A stretch of 42,359 bases of DNA from Bacteroidales bacterium UBA1181 (GCA_002310215.1 DBYR01000003.1:1-42359); one strand, 5' to 3'; counted from the stretch's first letter, positions 26,777-34,324 are shown. Numbers and translations: made by a program. Notes: generated by a model from the sequence alone, not told the origin.

Positions 26777-27322
26777 ATGTTAGACCTAAAGACCGGCAAG
26801 TTCGTCATCGACGCAGAAAAAGGGTGGGAAGTGCACCCGTTTATGACAAAGGAGGAGTTCCAAAAATCGGGGCTGTTCAATTCGGAGTATTTGATTAAGG
26901 GAGAAAATTTTAAGATGGAGAGAACCATCTATAATTTTAAATCGATAAACATTGACGGATATGAAATGTACATGTGTATTCTTCTTGAATATGGAGAAAA
27001 AGGTTATGTACAGGAAATTATACTAACGTCAAAGGAATCCGCTGAATTTCACGACCGACCTTACGATGAGAATTGGAGGAAAGCCGCTTTCGACATCAAG
27101 CGAATGCACGATGAGTTCTTGATGAAGGAAGTTGGATTAAGTTCGTCTAACATCGACTCGGAGAAGTATGACAACGATTATCTTACGGATTGGGGCACTT
27201 TCAGCTCGAATATTTGTCTGATGCATGAGCCGGATATTTCAATCACCATAAGATATGATAACCTAACAGAAGAAGACAAGAAACGGTTGGATGAAATTCC
27301 CGATGATGTTTGTTGGAGTTAA
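26777..27322 (+). CDS. Cassette 2 small protein (paralogue of the 12109 gene)
   Basis: A 181-residue paralogue of the cassette 1 small protein. Its first 38 residues differ from the copy at one position (FMTKEEF against FMTREEF), and its end (NLTEEDKKRLDEIPDDVCWS) is nearly identical. The middle (about 42-150) has many changes (KMERTIYNFKSINIDGYEMY here). It has no signal peptide and no recognised domain. It has its own promoter and an AAAGGAG before the ATG. The larger cassette gene follows after 14 bases, exactly as in cassette 1. An immunity or chaperone role is possible but unproved. Confidence 0.7.
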   Translation: MLDLKTGKFVIDAEKGWEVHPFMTKEEFQKSGLFNSEYLIKGENFKMERTIYNFKSINIDGYEMYMCILLEYGEKGYVQEIILTSKESAEFHDRPYDENWRKAAFDIKRMHDEFLMKEVGLSSSNIDSEKYDNDYLTDWGTFSSNICLMHEPDISITIRYDNLTEEDKKRLDEIPDDVCWS

Positions 27323-27336
27323 ATAGATAAAACACT

Positions 27337-28827
27337 ATGGAAGAAAACCTGAAATCTGCCTCGGAATGGCAAGGCACCGACAAGTATGCGGGTATAGACT
27401 CGTATGAAAAGGTGGTGCTAAAAGCGGGCACAGAACTTTGTGCCCTTGTATCATATAAAGATGGGGGAATGTGTCCTTGTGCGTATTTGTTCCCTAAAAA
27501 TGCGCTTGAAATCATCAAGGATGACGATGTGTTGCTGAATCGGATGTTGCAAATTGCGCCTTGGAAGAAAACTGGAACGGAAGAGTGCTCCTATCGTAAC
27601 GAAATCGCTAAGTTTACGTTAAAGAGAGACTTGGAGGTGGAAACGGGAAAAACTTCAGAAAACACTGCGTATGGAATGGGCGGCATGACGCAATATTACA
27701 TCCCCGAACAAAAATTTATAACTCTATTCAATGACAAAGAAAATGGATTGGAGAGAACTCTATTTGAGACTGGCTCAAGTGCCAAAATCCTTAACAATAA
27801 CACAATTGACATTGAGGAATATGAACGTATAATGAAACAGAAGTCCCAGCTTCAAATGCGACGCAACCTGTTTTGCACACAACGGGCGAAATTGGACACG
27901 TTGGATATCATCCAAAATTCGCCAAGGCAAGAGGATGTGAAGTTGGCGAAAAAGAATCTCAAGAAATTAGAAAAAGACATTTCTGAACTCAGTCGTGAAA
28001 TTAAGAATTCAATAAAACAAATCGGCAAAGTCCCCTCACCCCTCTACGACAGCCTCAACAAACAATTGGCGGAGGAGATCAAAATACGGGAGAGCAAGGA
28101 AAATGTGCTGGTGTTGGGCAATGCGAAGGTGGAGCAAGCCTCCAAACAGACGACAGCGGCGGTGTTAGACAAGGCAAACCTCAACGTTGTGACGGTCGTG
28201 GAAACAGACAAGGCGGAGTCAATAGCGCAGAACCTCTTCAAGAAAATAGATGGCTACGACGAATCGAAACCTTGGAACGATATCGACGTGAAGGGGCAAG
28301 ACCTGGTGGACGTCATGAACATCAATCGCATCAACAAAGAGTGCCAAAAAGTGATGGCGGAAGTGGACCTGCAACCCCGCAATTATCAGGCTCTGGAAGG
28401 CATTTCCCTGCTTGTTGTGGACGGCAAACACAAGGAGTATAAATTGGACGAAATCTTCACGGCGGAGGCCGTCCAAAAAATTCGTTCCGCACAAAACGGA
28501 AAGTTGACCGAGCCGCTGCAGATGAAGGACGGAAGCACAGCTAAATTGATGATGATGGGAGACAAGGCACACCTCTTCCTGGCGCAACCAAAAGAGTGCC
28601 TCAAAGCCACATTGGACAAAATGGGGCTCGACGACAAAGAGCGCAAACGTCTCCTCAACGGAGATACAATCGCACACAAGCAGACCCACGTGAAACTGGA
28701 CAAGGACCTCAACTGCATCGTGGCAGGTGCGACGGGAAGACTATCCACTCCGAAGGGAACCCAAACGCAGGCGATGGATTCGCCAAAGGTAAATCGTCCG
28801 AAAAAGAGAAGAGGATTGTCGATGTGA
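27337..28827 (+). CDS. Cassette 2 large protein (paralogue of the 12666 gene)
   Basis: A 496-residue paralogue of the cassette 1 large protein with the same plan. The N-terminal part has LKAGTELCALVSY, NRMLQIAPW and ETGKTSENTAYGMGGMTQYY followed by IP (TNT-like layout, inferred). A variable segment (about 128-165), a charged helical middle, and a conserved C-terminal part (ERKRLLNGDTIAH, HVKLDKDLNCIV) with a basic tail follow. From about residue 225 onward the two copies are very close even at DNA level (for example the stretches starting at 13344 and 28025), which suggests recent duplication or gene conversion. The gene ends 6 bases from the converging MFS gene with no terminator in between. 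Confidence 0.65.
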   Translation: MEENLKSASEWQGTDKYAGIDSYEKVVLKAGTELCALVSYKDGGMCPCAYLFPKNALEIIKDDDVLLNRMLQIAPWKKTGTEECSYRNEIAKFTLKRDLEVETGKTSENTAYGMGGMTQYYIPEQKFITLFNDKENGLERTLFETGSSAKILNNNTIDIEEYERIMKQKSQLQMRRNLFCTQRAKLDTLDIIQNSPRQEDVKLAKKNLKKLEKDISELSREIKNSIKQIGKVPSPLYDSLNKQLAEEIKIRESKENVLVLGNAKVEQASKQTTAAVLDKANLNVVTVVETDKAESIAQNLFKKIDGYDESKPWNDIDVKGQDLVDVMNINRINKECQKVMAEVDLQPRNYQALEGISLLVVDGKHKEYKLDEIFTAEAVQKIRSAQNGKLTEPLQMKDGSTAKLMMMGDKAHLFLAQPKECLKATLDKMGLDDKERKRLLNGDTIAHKQTHVKLDKDLNCIVAGATGRLSTPKGTQTQAMDSPKVNRPKKRRGLSM

Positions 28828-28833
28828 AAGGAA

Positions 28834-30096
28834 TTATTTCTTACCGAAATCAGCCTCAATACGCAACCATCGAATAAGCAGCATGCCAGGAATCGTACAA
28901 ATACATACCCATACGAAGAAATTCGAGTAGCCAATGTGTTCCTGCAACCAACCCGCGAACATGCCCGGGAGCATCATACCCAAAGCCATAAGGCCAGTGC
29001 ATATCGCATAATGAGAAGTGGAATATTCACCTCGGGATATGTAAATGAGGTAAAGCATAAAGGCAGTAAAGCCAAAACCATAACCGAACTGTTCTATGCC
29101 TACCAGTCCACATATCAACATATAGTTGTCAGGTTGAGACAAAGACATGTAAACATACAAAAGATTCGGGACATTCATGCTTAGCACCATCGGCCAAAGC
29201 CACTTGCGCAGGCCATCCCTCGAGACGATGACACCTCCCAATATGCCCCCCACTGTGAGGGCGATCACCCCCACCGTCCCGTACGCAAAACCAATTTCGG
29301 ACGTGGACAAACCTAATCCACCCGCCTGCACAGCATCCATCAGGAAAGGAGAAGCGATTTTAGTCAACTGCGCTTCGCCAAGCCTAAACAAAAGAATGAA
29401 AAAGATGGAAAGACAGATACCAGGTTTTTTGAAGAATGAGCCAAACGAAGAGAAAAAGGACTTCACGGTGTCTCCACCAGCAACTTTCCGATCCTTGTCC
29501 GGCCAAGGCAAAATCACCGAATGGTAAATAGCCAACAAGGCAAAAAGCACCGCACATACAAAAAACGTAGCGCGCCAAGCGGACGGAACATCTCCCGTTT
29601 TATTTTCCAGATAACCCGCCAACACGACAAGCGCACCTTGTCCGACAATCATGGAGATTCGGTAAAAAGTGCTTCGAATACCCACAAACAAGGACTGATC
29701 CTTCTCGCTAAGCCCCAACATATAAAAGCCGTCCGCCGAAATGTCATGCGTAGCCGAACTAAAGGCGACAAGCCATAACAAAGCCAATGTGCTTTGCAAA
29801 AAGAATGGAAGCGGTATGCAGAACGCGACACCCGCCAAACCGACCGCAATGAGGGTCTGCATGGCAATAATCCACCACCTTTTAGTCTTCATGATATCCA
29901 CGAATGGACTCCAGAAGGGCTTGATGACCCACGGGAGATAGAGCCAACTGGTATACAATGCGGCATCCGTATTAGATAAGCCAAGCCTCTTATACATAAT
30001 TAACGAAAACGTTGTAGCGACAACCGCGTAAGGTATTCCCTCCGCAAAATAGAGGGAGGGCACCCATGCCCATGGTGATTTCACATTCTTATTCAT
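28834..30096 (-). CDS. AmpG-like MFS transporter
   Basis: A 420-residue inner-membrane permease with about 12 hydrophobic segments. The N-terminus (WVPSLYFAEGIPYAVVATTF) and the loop MYKRLGLSNTDAALYTSWLY LPW match the AmpG/PAT branch of the major facilitator superfamily. Members carry muropeptides (AmpG) or related substrates; which one here is unknown. A nearby motif (SSATHDISADGFYML) is also typical of this branch. The frame is open up to 30234, but that would run into tRNA-His. The ATG at 30096 is the sensible start, with a TATCTTTG -7 element at 30120-30127 (the -33 is poor). It converges with cassette 2. Confidence 0.85.
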   Translation of the reverse strand: MNKNVKSPWAWVPSLYFAEGIPYAVVATTFSLIMYKRLGLSNTDAALYTSWLYLPWVIKPFWSPFVDIMKTKRWWIIAMQTLIAVGLAGVAFCIPLPFFLQSTLALLWLVAFSSATHDISADGFYMLGLSEKDQSLFVGIRSTFYRISMIVGQGALVVLAGYLENKTGDVPSAWRATFFVCAVLFALLAIYHSVILPWPDKDRKVAGGDTVKSFFSSFGSFFKKPGICLSIFFILLFRLGEAQLTKIASPFLMDAVQAGGLGLSTSEIGFAYGTVGVIALTVGGILGGVIVSRDGLRKWLWPMVLSMNVPNLLYVYMSLSQPDNYMLICGLVGIEQFGYGFGFTAFMLYLIYISRGEYSTSHYAICTGLMALGMMLPGMFAGWLQEHIGYSNFFVWVCICTIPGMLLIRWLRIEADFGKK

Positions 30097-30152
30097 ACTA
30101 TCGAATCTATTAACCACCTCAAAGATATAAAAATTAAGGGATATAAGGAAAA

Positions 30153-30183
30153 CAAAAAAGCCACCTCCGAATGGAAGTGGCTT
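30153..30183 (-). terminator. Terminator of tRNA-His
   Basis: On the minus strand, a 7-bp stem AAGCCAC/GTGGCTT (30158-30164 with 30177-30183), partly extended inward, is followed by a run of Ts. Confidence 0.75.
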
Positions 30184-30194
30184 GCCTTTCTTTG

Positions 30195-30269
30195 GGTGGG
30201 AAATGGGGATCGAACCCACGACCCTCAGGACCACAATCTGATACTCTAACCAACTGAGCTATTCCCACC
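30195..30269 (-). tRNA. tRNA-His (anticodon GTG)
   Basis: A full cloverleaf is seen on the minus strand. The 7-bp acceptor is GTGGGAA/TTCCCAC with the extra 5' G (G-1) opposite C73, the hallmark of tRNA-His. The D arm is GCTC/GAGT, the anticodon loop TTGTGGT, and the T arm GTGGG/CCCAT with loop TTCGATC. The 31-39 pair is an A-C mismatch. The 3' CCA is not coded. A promoter lies just upstream. Confidence 0.93.
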
Positions 30270-30284
30270 ATCAAATTTGCGGTG

Positions 30285-30316
30285 CAAAGATATAGCTTTT
30301 TATTCGGTTTAGCAAG
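30285..30316 (-). promoter_or_regulatory. Promoter of tRNA-His
   Basis: On the minus strand, CTTG (30313-30316), a 20-base spacer and a perfect TATCTTTG (30285-30292), placed about 16 bases before the tRNA 5' end. Confidence 0.65.
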
Positions 30317-30471
30317 CATGTTGCGGATGTTTTTTCATATTTTAAAAATATTTATCATACGACATTGTATATCAAACAATTGGAAAATAAAAGACCAAGA
30401 ATTGCGGGAAAGAGGCACAAAGGCGAAAGGATTTTTAGAGACAAGCGCATGGATAATCCATAGTGAAAATA

Positions 30472-30479
30472 TACCTTTG
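30472..30479 (+). promoter_or_regulatory. -7 element of murB
   Basis: TACCTTTG fits TAnnTTTG, 17 bases before the murB ATG. No clear TTTG is found at the usual distance upstream. Confidence 0.5.
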
Positions 30480-30496
30480 TAAGAAAAGAATTCAAC

Positions 30497-31519
30497 ATGA
30501 AAGAATACAAAGATTACCAATTACAAGGAAATAACACCTTTGGGATTCCGGCACGCTGCGACAGATTCATCGAATATGCCGGAGAAGAAGACTTGAAGGA
30601 AATGTATAAACAAAAGGTTTTCGCAGGACAATGGATGTCCTTAGGATGCGGAGCAAATCTGCTTTTCTGCGGAGACTACCACGGCACGATTATCCACTCC
30701 GTCGCCCAAAGCATAGAGAAAAGGGAAGAAACCGCCCAAAACATTTTGGTGAAAGCGGACGCAGGAATCATCTTGGACAATTTCATCGAGTATTCGGTCT
30801 CCAACGGATGGGGAGGCATGGAGAATCTCTCCGCCATTCCTTGCAGTGTCGGCGCCGCACCGGTACAAAACGTCGGTGCTTACGGCGCGGAAGCGAAAGA
30901 CGTGGTGGAACGCGTACACGTGTTCGACACAAAGGAGGGAACCTTCCGCTCATTTTCGAAGGAAGAATGCACATTCGGCTACCGGGACAGCTTCTTCAAG
31001 GCCAATCCACAGTACGTGGTCGTATCCGTAGAATTCCGACTCACGAAAGCTCCGAGCTGGGAATTACGGTTGGACTACGGCAATTTGCGTTCCGCCCTAC
31101 CGTCGGACTTCTCCCCAGAGGACGCCCTTGCACTAAGAATGATTCGCGAAGCGGTGCGTCAAATTCGCCACGACAAGCTACCTGACCCTGCGGAAATAGG
31201 CAGTGCTGGTAGTTTCTTCAAGAACCCCGTCGTGGACCGAACCGTCGTGGACAAAATATTACACGACTACCCCAAGATGCCATTCTACGAAATGCCAAAC
31301 GGATGTAAAATCCCCGCAGGATGGCTAATTGAACAAACAGGTTGGAAGGGGAAAAAATCGGGCAACGTAGGCGTATACGAGAAGCAGGCGTTAGTGTTAG
31401 TCAACCTTGGCCAAGCCACAGGGAAAGAAGTATGGGAACTTGCGCAACACATCACCCTATCCGTCAAAGAGAAATTCGGAGTGGAAATCTACCCTGAAGT
31501 AATAAAGATTCCGCAATAA
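30497..31519 (+). CDS. murB: UDP-N-acetylenolpyruvoylglucosamine reductase (MurB)
   Basis: A 340-residue cytosolic flavoenzyme reducing UDP-GlcNAc-enolpyruvate to UDP-MurNAc with NADPH, an early peptidoglycan step. The family motifs are in order: NTFGIPARCDRFIEY near the N-terminus, LGCGANLLFCGDY (FAD pyrophosphate site), GWGGMENLSAIPCSVGAAPV then QNVGAYGAE, CTFGYRDSFFK, GSAGSFFKNP with the catalytic Ser, IPAGWLIEQTGWKG, and a C-terminal Glu in VEIYPEVIKI. Length and the YRDS-containing insert indicate type I MurB, as in E. coli. It is a single-gene unit on the plus strand with a hairpin 60 bases after its stop. Confidence 0.96.
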   Translation: MKEYKDYQLQGNNTFGIPARCDRFIEYAGEEDLKEMYKQKVFAGQWMSLGCGANLLFCGDYHGTIIHSVAQSIEKREETAQNILVKADAGIILDNFIEYSVSNGWGGMENLSAIPCSVGAAPVQNVGAYGAEAKDVVERVHVFDTKEGTFRSFSKEECTFGYRDSFFKANPQYVVVSVEFRLTKAPSWELRLDYGNLRSALPSDFSPEDALALRMIREAVRQIRHDKLPDPAEIGSAGSFFKNPVVDRTVVDKILHDYPKMPFYEMPNGCKIPAGWLIEQTGWKGKKSGNVGVYEKQALVLVNLGQATGKEVWELAQHITLSVKEKFGVEIYPEVIKIPQ

Positions 31520-31573
31520 GCCGTAGAACAAACAGAGAAGAAACTTAGAACAATCTCCCTCTCATAAAACAAC

Positions 31574-31616
31574 AAAAAAACGACAAGAGCCTAATCGAAC
31601 GATTAGGCTCTTGTCG
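31574..31616. terminator. Long perfect hairpin after murB
   Basis: A 17-base inverted repeat (31581-31597 and 31600-31616) separated by only two bases. The T run on the plus side starts 9 bases later (CAAACTAG lies between), whereas the minus side has seven Ts at once. It may therefore end murB imperfectly and block transcription coming from the right. Confidence 0.65.
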
Positions 31617-31619
31617 CAA

Positions 31620-32270
31620 ACTAGTTTTTTCACGTTTTCTCTAAGGTTAGACGGATATAGTATATTTATATAATAGGGTCAAATTTTATTTGAAACTTAC
31701 GGAACGCTTTCCTTATCGTTTCTATTGCAATTTTACGATGAAATCGATTATTTTTTGTGGATTATTCGTTGGTTTTTGTGGAGGAAAACGAGAAAACACA
31801 CTTTTTTTTATTTTATCCACACATAACCGTCTCCAAAGACGGGTTAGGGAATGACACGACTGAGAAACCGGGTTTTCCCAACCCACCAACCAACAAATGA
31901 ATGAACGCTTATAAAGCCAAGAAAAGCCGTGTGGACAATGTCTCACACGGCTTATTCTTATTGTGCTTCAAAATGGTACTAAATTAAGGTTTGCATATAG
32001 TGTTTATGTTTACAAATAAGGGTCATTAATTTTCTTTGCAATATTATCCCATTAGAGCAGAATCCATGTGTACGATTTGAAAAAAATTGTGGACAATTTT
32101 AAGTTTACATGGAAAATCCACAAGGAAAAAGCCATTTTTTCAGCGAAACTTTTCAACTGAAAAAAACACCGACAAAACAGAAGAAAAAAAATCAGGGGAA
32201 TATCCATAATAAAAAAAATAAATCTCCGTTGAGGAAATGAAGGCAACAAAAATATTAACACACAAAAAAA
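31620..32270. other. AT-rich gene-free stretch with DnaA-box-like sites (candidate oriC)
   Basis: About 650 bases without a credible gene. There is one perfect DnaA box TTATCCACA (31813-31821) and three single-mismatch boxes: TGTGGATTA 31756-31764, TGTGGACAA 31930-31938 and TGTGGACAA 32088-32096. Weaker ones lie at 31777 and 32114. An AT-rich stretch (31655-31700, TATAGTATATTTATATAATA) could serve as the unwinding element. Small hairpins lie at 31827-31842 and 31924-31953. Origin function is inference. Gene direction does not clearly flip here and dnaA is not in the window. Confidence 0.45.
31924..31953. other. Stem-loop containing a DnaA-box-like site
   Basis: A 10-bp stem AAGCCGTGTG/CACACGGCTT (31924-31933, 31944-31953) whose left arm and loop include TGTGGACAA. 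No T run follows, so a terminator role is doubtful. Confidence 0.5.
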
Positions 32271-32474
32271 ATGCGTATGATAAGACCCTTTACTCAAAAC
32301 TCACTCATTTACAATTGGACTGAAGACCGAGGGAGGAACAACTCCGACGAGATCATTTTGGACGCCGAATGTTTGTCCCCTTCAGAGGAAACCATCGCTT
32401 TCCTAAAAAAAATCGCTCGCACCTACCCCACCGACAAAAAACGGGAGGCAAACCGTGCGATTCCAACAGCTTAG
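32271..32474 (+). CDS. Small conserved-looking protein, function unknown
   Basis: A 67-residue ORF (start at 32271 or the ATG at 32277). The N-terminus IRPFTQNSLIYNW resembles a group of small Bacteroidota proteins beginning '(I/K).FTQNSLI'. The C-terminal LSPSEETIAFLKKIARTY resembles the 'SP...T...IL..SR' tail of the same group. This is from memory, and the middle seen in those proteins is shortened here. It is cytosolic, with no motif. It lies immediately after the candidate origin region and converges with dnaX. It may be real but degenerate. Confidence 0.5.
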   Translation: MRMIRPFTQNSLIYNWTEDRGRNNSDEIILDAECLSPSEETIAFLKKIARTYPTDKKREANRAIPTA

Positions 32475-32580
32475 ATTAAAATTAATTGTTTCGTAGAAGA
32501 GAGATGCGAAGAGGAGGCAACAGTCTCCGCTCCATCTTTCTTTTTTTTATCCGAAAATTTTCACGACGAGGATTTCCGTT

Positions 32581-33213
32581 TCAAGACAACTCCAGGTTCA
32601 ACTCCTTAGTGAGGCGGGAAAGGCTTGGGTTATGTTCCATCATCTTAACGAACAAATCCTTATTAGAAAAAGTCTTCAGGTTTTCGCTCGCCTCGCAAAT
32701 CCTAATTTCCAACTCAATCTTCCCGTTATGGAGTTCTTTCCGTAGATAATTCACGATTCTGATCCTCTCATCAAGCATAATCTCCTCCTGGGAAGAGTTG
32801 TAGACAGCCAACATGATTCGGAAGTCGGTTCCCAAGACAGGCTTGCACTGCTGGATGGTTTGCTGCAAAACAGGTTTTTCCTTCGTGTATTGCGTATAGC
32901 CGTTCCAAACTTTCACGAGCATATCCTGAGAGAAAGGCTCCGACTCTGAACTAACGGAAACAGCCTCCTCCACTTTTTTCTGCTCCACCTCCACCTTCTT
33001 TTGCATGGCGCCCTTGATGGAAAACGAAGTAATCTTGCTATTCTGTTGATTTACAGGCTGCTGTGTTACCAGTCGGGAGACTATTGGCGAAGACTGGGGA
33101 CTTTGAGGCGCACTATTAGGCGCAACAGGCTTCCCACCTTGACGCAGAGAAATGGTACTCGGCAGGAAAAGGTCGATAGGAACCACCTCCGTCAGCCAAT
33201 CCTCTACCTCGTT
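32581..33213 (-). CDS. dnaX: dnaX tau-specific C-terminal part (reached only after frameshift)
   Basis: About 210 codons, open from the A11 run to the stop at 32581, in the frame reached if one A of the run is lost. It begins NEVEDWLTEVVPIDLF, then a Pro/Gln/Ser linker (about 30 residues), a charged stretch and a compact C-terminal domain (DMLVKVWNGYTQYTKEKP to LTKELNLELS). Position, length and style are those of the tau C-terminal region in Bacteroidota DnaX, which should contact the polymerase and helicase. There is no ATG near its beginning; an internal GTG at 33186 is not a convincing start. Joined to the gamma part it gives a 580-residue protein. Confidence 0.75.
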   Translation of the reverse strand, partial: NEVEDWLTEVVPIDLFLPSTISLRQGGKPVAPNSAPQSPQSSPIVSRLVTQQPVNQQNSKITSFSIKGAMQKKVEVEQKKVEEAVSVSSESEPFSQDMLVKVWNGYTQYTKEKPVLQQTIQQCKPVLGTDFRIMLAVYNSSQEEIMLDERIRIVNYLRKELHNGKIELEIRICEASENLKTFSNKDLFVKMMEHNPSLSRLTKELNLELS

Positions 33214-34324
33214 ATTTTTTTTTTTCGTCCGACAATTGGCAAAGTCGGATAAGCGTCAATTCAACGAGCAACCGTTTATTTTTGCTGACTTTATAATTTA
33301 GGTCGCATTGATTGCAGACCATCAAGGCCTTATAGAGGAAATCGTTGGTGCAAGCCTCGTTCTGCGCCTGTTTCAGATATTGTTCCCTCACATTACCCCC
33401 CACGTCCAGCAACTGTACTGTTTGCGCATCCTTGCAGACCATCAAATCCCTCAAGTGAGCGCTGAGACCATTCACGAAATTCTGAGCCTCGAACCCTTTG
33501 TTGAGGATTTCATTGAATGTCAGTAGACATTCGGAGACCTTTCCAGCGAAGAAATAATCCACCAACTTGAAGTAGTAGTCATAATCCAGCACATTCAAGT
33601 TCTCCAAAACGCCCTGGTAAGTGATGTTACCACCCGTGCTGGCGGCTATCTGGTCAAATATGGAGAGCGCGTCACGCATACCGCCATCCGCTTTTTGGGC
33701 GATGATTCCCAAAGCCCCCGGTTCCGCTTGGATACCCTCCTTCTCAGCCACCATCTGCAGATGTTTGACAGTATCTTCGATGCCCATCCTGTTAAAATCG
33801 TAGATTTGGCAACGGGAAAGTATGGTAGGCAAAATCTTATGTTTCTCCGTCGTAGCGAGGATAAAAATCGCATAGGCAGGGGGCTCCTCCAACGTCTTCA
33901 GGAAAGCGTTGAAAGCCGCAGATGAGAGCATGTGCACCTCGTCGATGATATAGACGCTATAATGCCCAACCTGAGGCGGGATGCGCACCTGTTCGATGAG
34001 GGAACGGATATCCTCCACCGAATTGTTGGAAGCCGCATCCAGTTCATGTATGTTGTATGAACGTTGTTCGTTAAACGCCTTACACGATTCGCATTCATTG
34101 CAGGCGTCCCCGTCTGCCGTAGGGTTCAAGCAATTAATCGTTTTGGCGAAGATCCTCGCGCAAGTGGTCTTCCCCACCCCACGCGGTCCGCAAAACAAAT
34201 AAGCATGCGCCAGATGGTTGCTGGCAATAGAGCGTTTCAGCGTATTCGTCAATGCGCTTTGCCCCACGACCGACAAGAATGTGGTCGGGCGATACTTTCT
34301 TGCTGAAACGATGAAATCTCCCAT
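33212..34324 (-). CDS. dnaX: DNA polymerase III gamma/tau, frame ending after A11 run
   Basis: A 370-residue clamp-loader ATPase. Walker A is GPRGVGKTTCARIFAKTINC (about 46-65). A zinc-binding Cys set follows (CLNP...ACNECESCK), then Walker B YIIDEVHML, sensor 1 with the SRC motif (TILSRCQIYDF), sensor 2 and the collar domain, ending LCQLSDEKKK. The three Lys codons are an A11 run followed at once by TAA. This is the length of a gamma-like product. The tau-specific region follows in another frame. The E. coli gene makes gamma by -1 ribosomal frameshifting, and Thermus makes both by slippage at an A9 run. Here the direct frame would give gamma. The possible -10 region TATCTTCG upstream is weak. 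Confidence 0.93.
   Translation of the reverse strand: MGDFIVSARKYRPTTFLSVVGQSALTNTLKRSIASNHLAHAYLFCGPRGVGKTTCARIFAKTINCLNPTADGDACNECESCKAFNEQRSYNIHELDAASNNSVEDIRSLIEQVRIPPQVGHYSVYIIDEVHMLSSAAFNAFLKTLEEPPAYAIFILATTEKHKILPTILSRCQIYDFNRMGIEDTVKHLQMVAEKEGIQAEPGALGIIAQKADGGMRDALSIFDQIAASTGGNITYQGVLENLNVLDYDYYFKLVDYFFAGKVSECLLTFNEILNKGFEAQNFVNGLSAHLRDLMVCKDAQTVQLLDVGGNVREQYLKQAQNEACTNDFLYKALMVCNQCDLNYKVSKNKRLLVELTLIRLCQLSDEKKK
33215..33225 (-). other. A11 slippery run in dnaX
   Basis: Eleven consecutive As on the coding strand. The zero frame stops immediately (AAA AAA AAA TAA). Loss of one A (or gain of two) opens the 210-codon tau part. The other shift gives only ITR before a stop. It is either programmed slippage or a homopolymer error. 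Confidence 0.85.

Noticed and set aside
30097..30234. N-terminal extension of the MFS transporter
   Set aside because: It would begin within tRNA-His and read through its terminator; the ATG at 30096 starts the usual AmpG-like N-terminus.
31722..31946. 74-codon minus-strand ORF in the candidate origin
   Set aside because: No start signal, no homology recognised, and it covers the DnaA-box cluster.
32052..32297. 81-codon Phe-rich minus-strand ORF
   Set aside because: It is produced by A-rich intergenic DNA read backwards and overlaps the candidate origin and the small plus ORF; low-complexity.
33186..33188. GTG start for a separate gene downstream of dnaX
   Set aside because: The reading frame is open back to the A11 run and the product matches the tau C-terminal part, so a frameshift or sequence error is a better reading than an independent gene.
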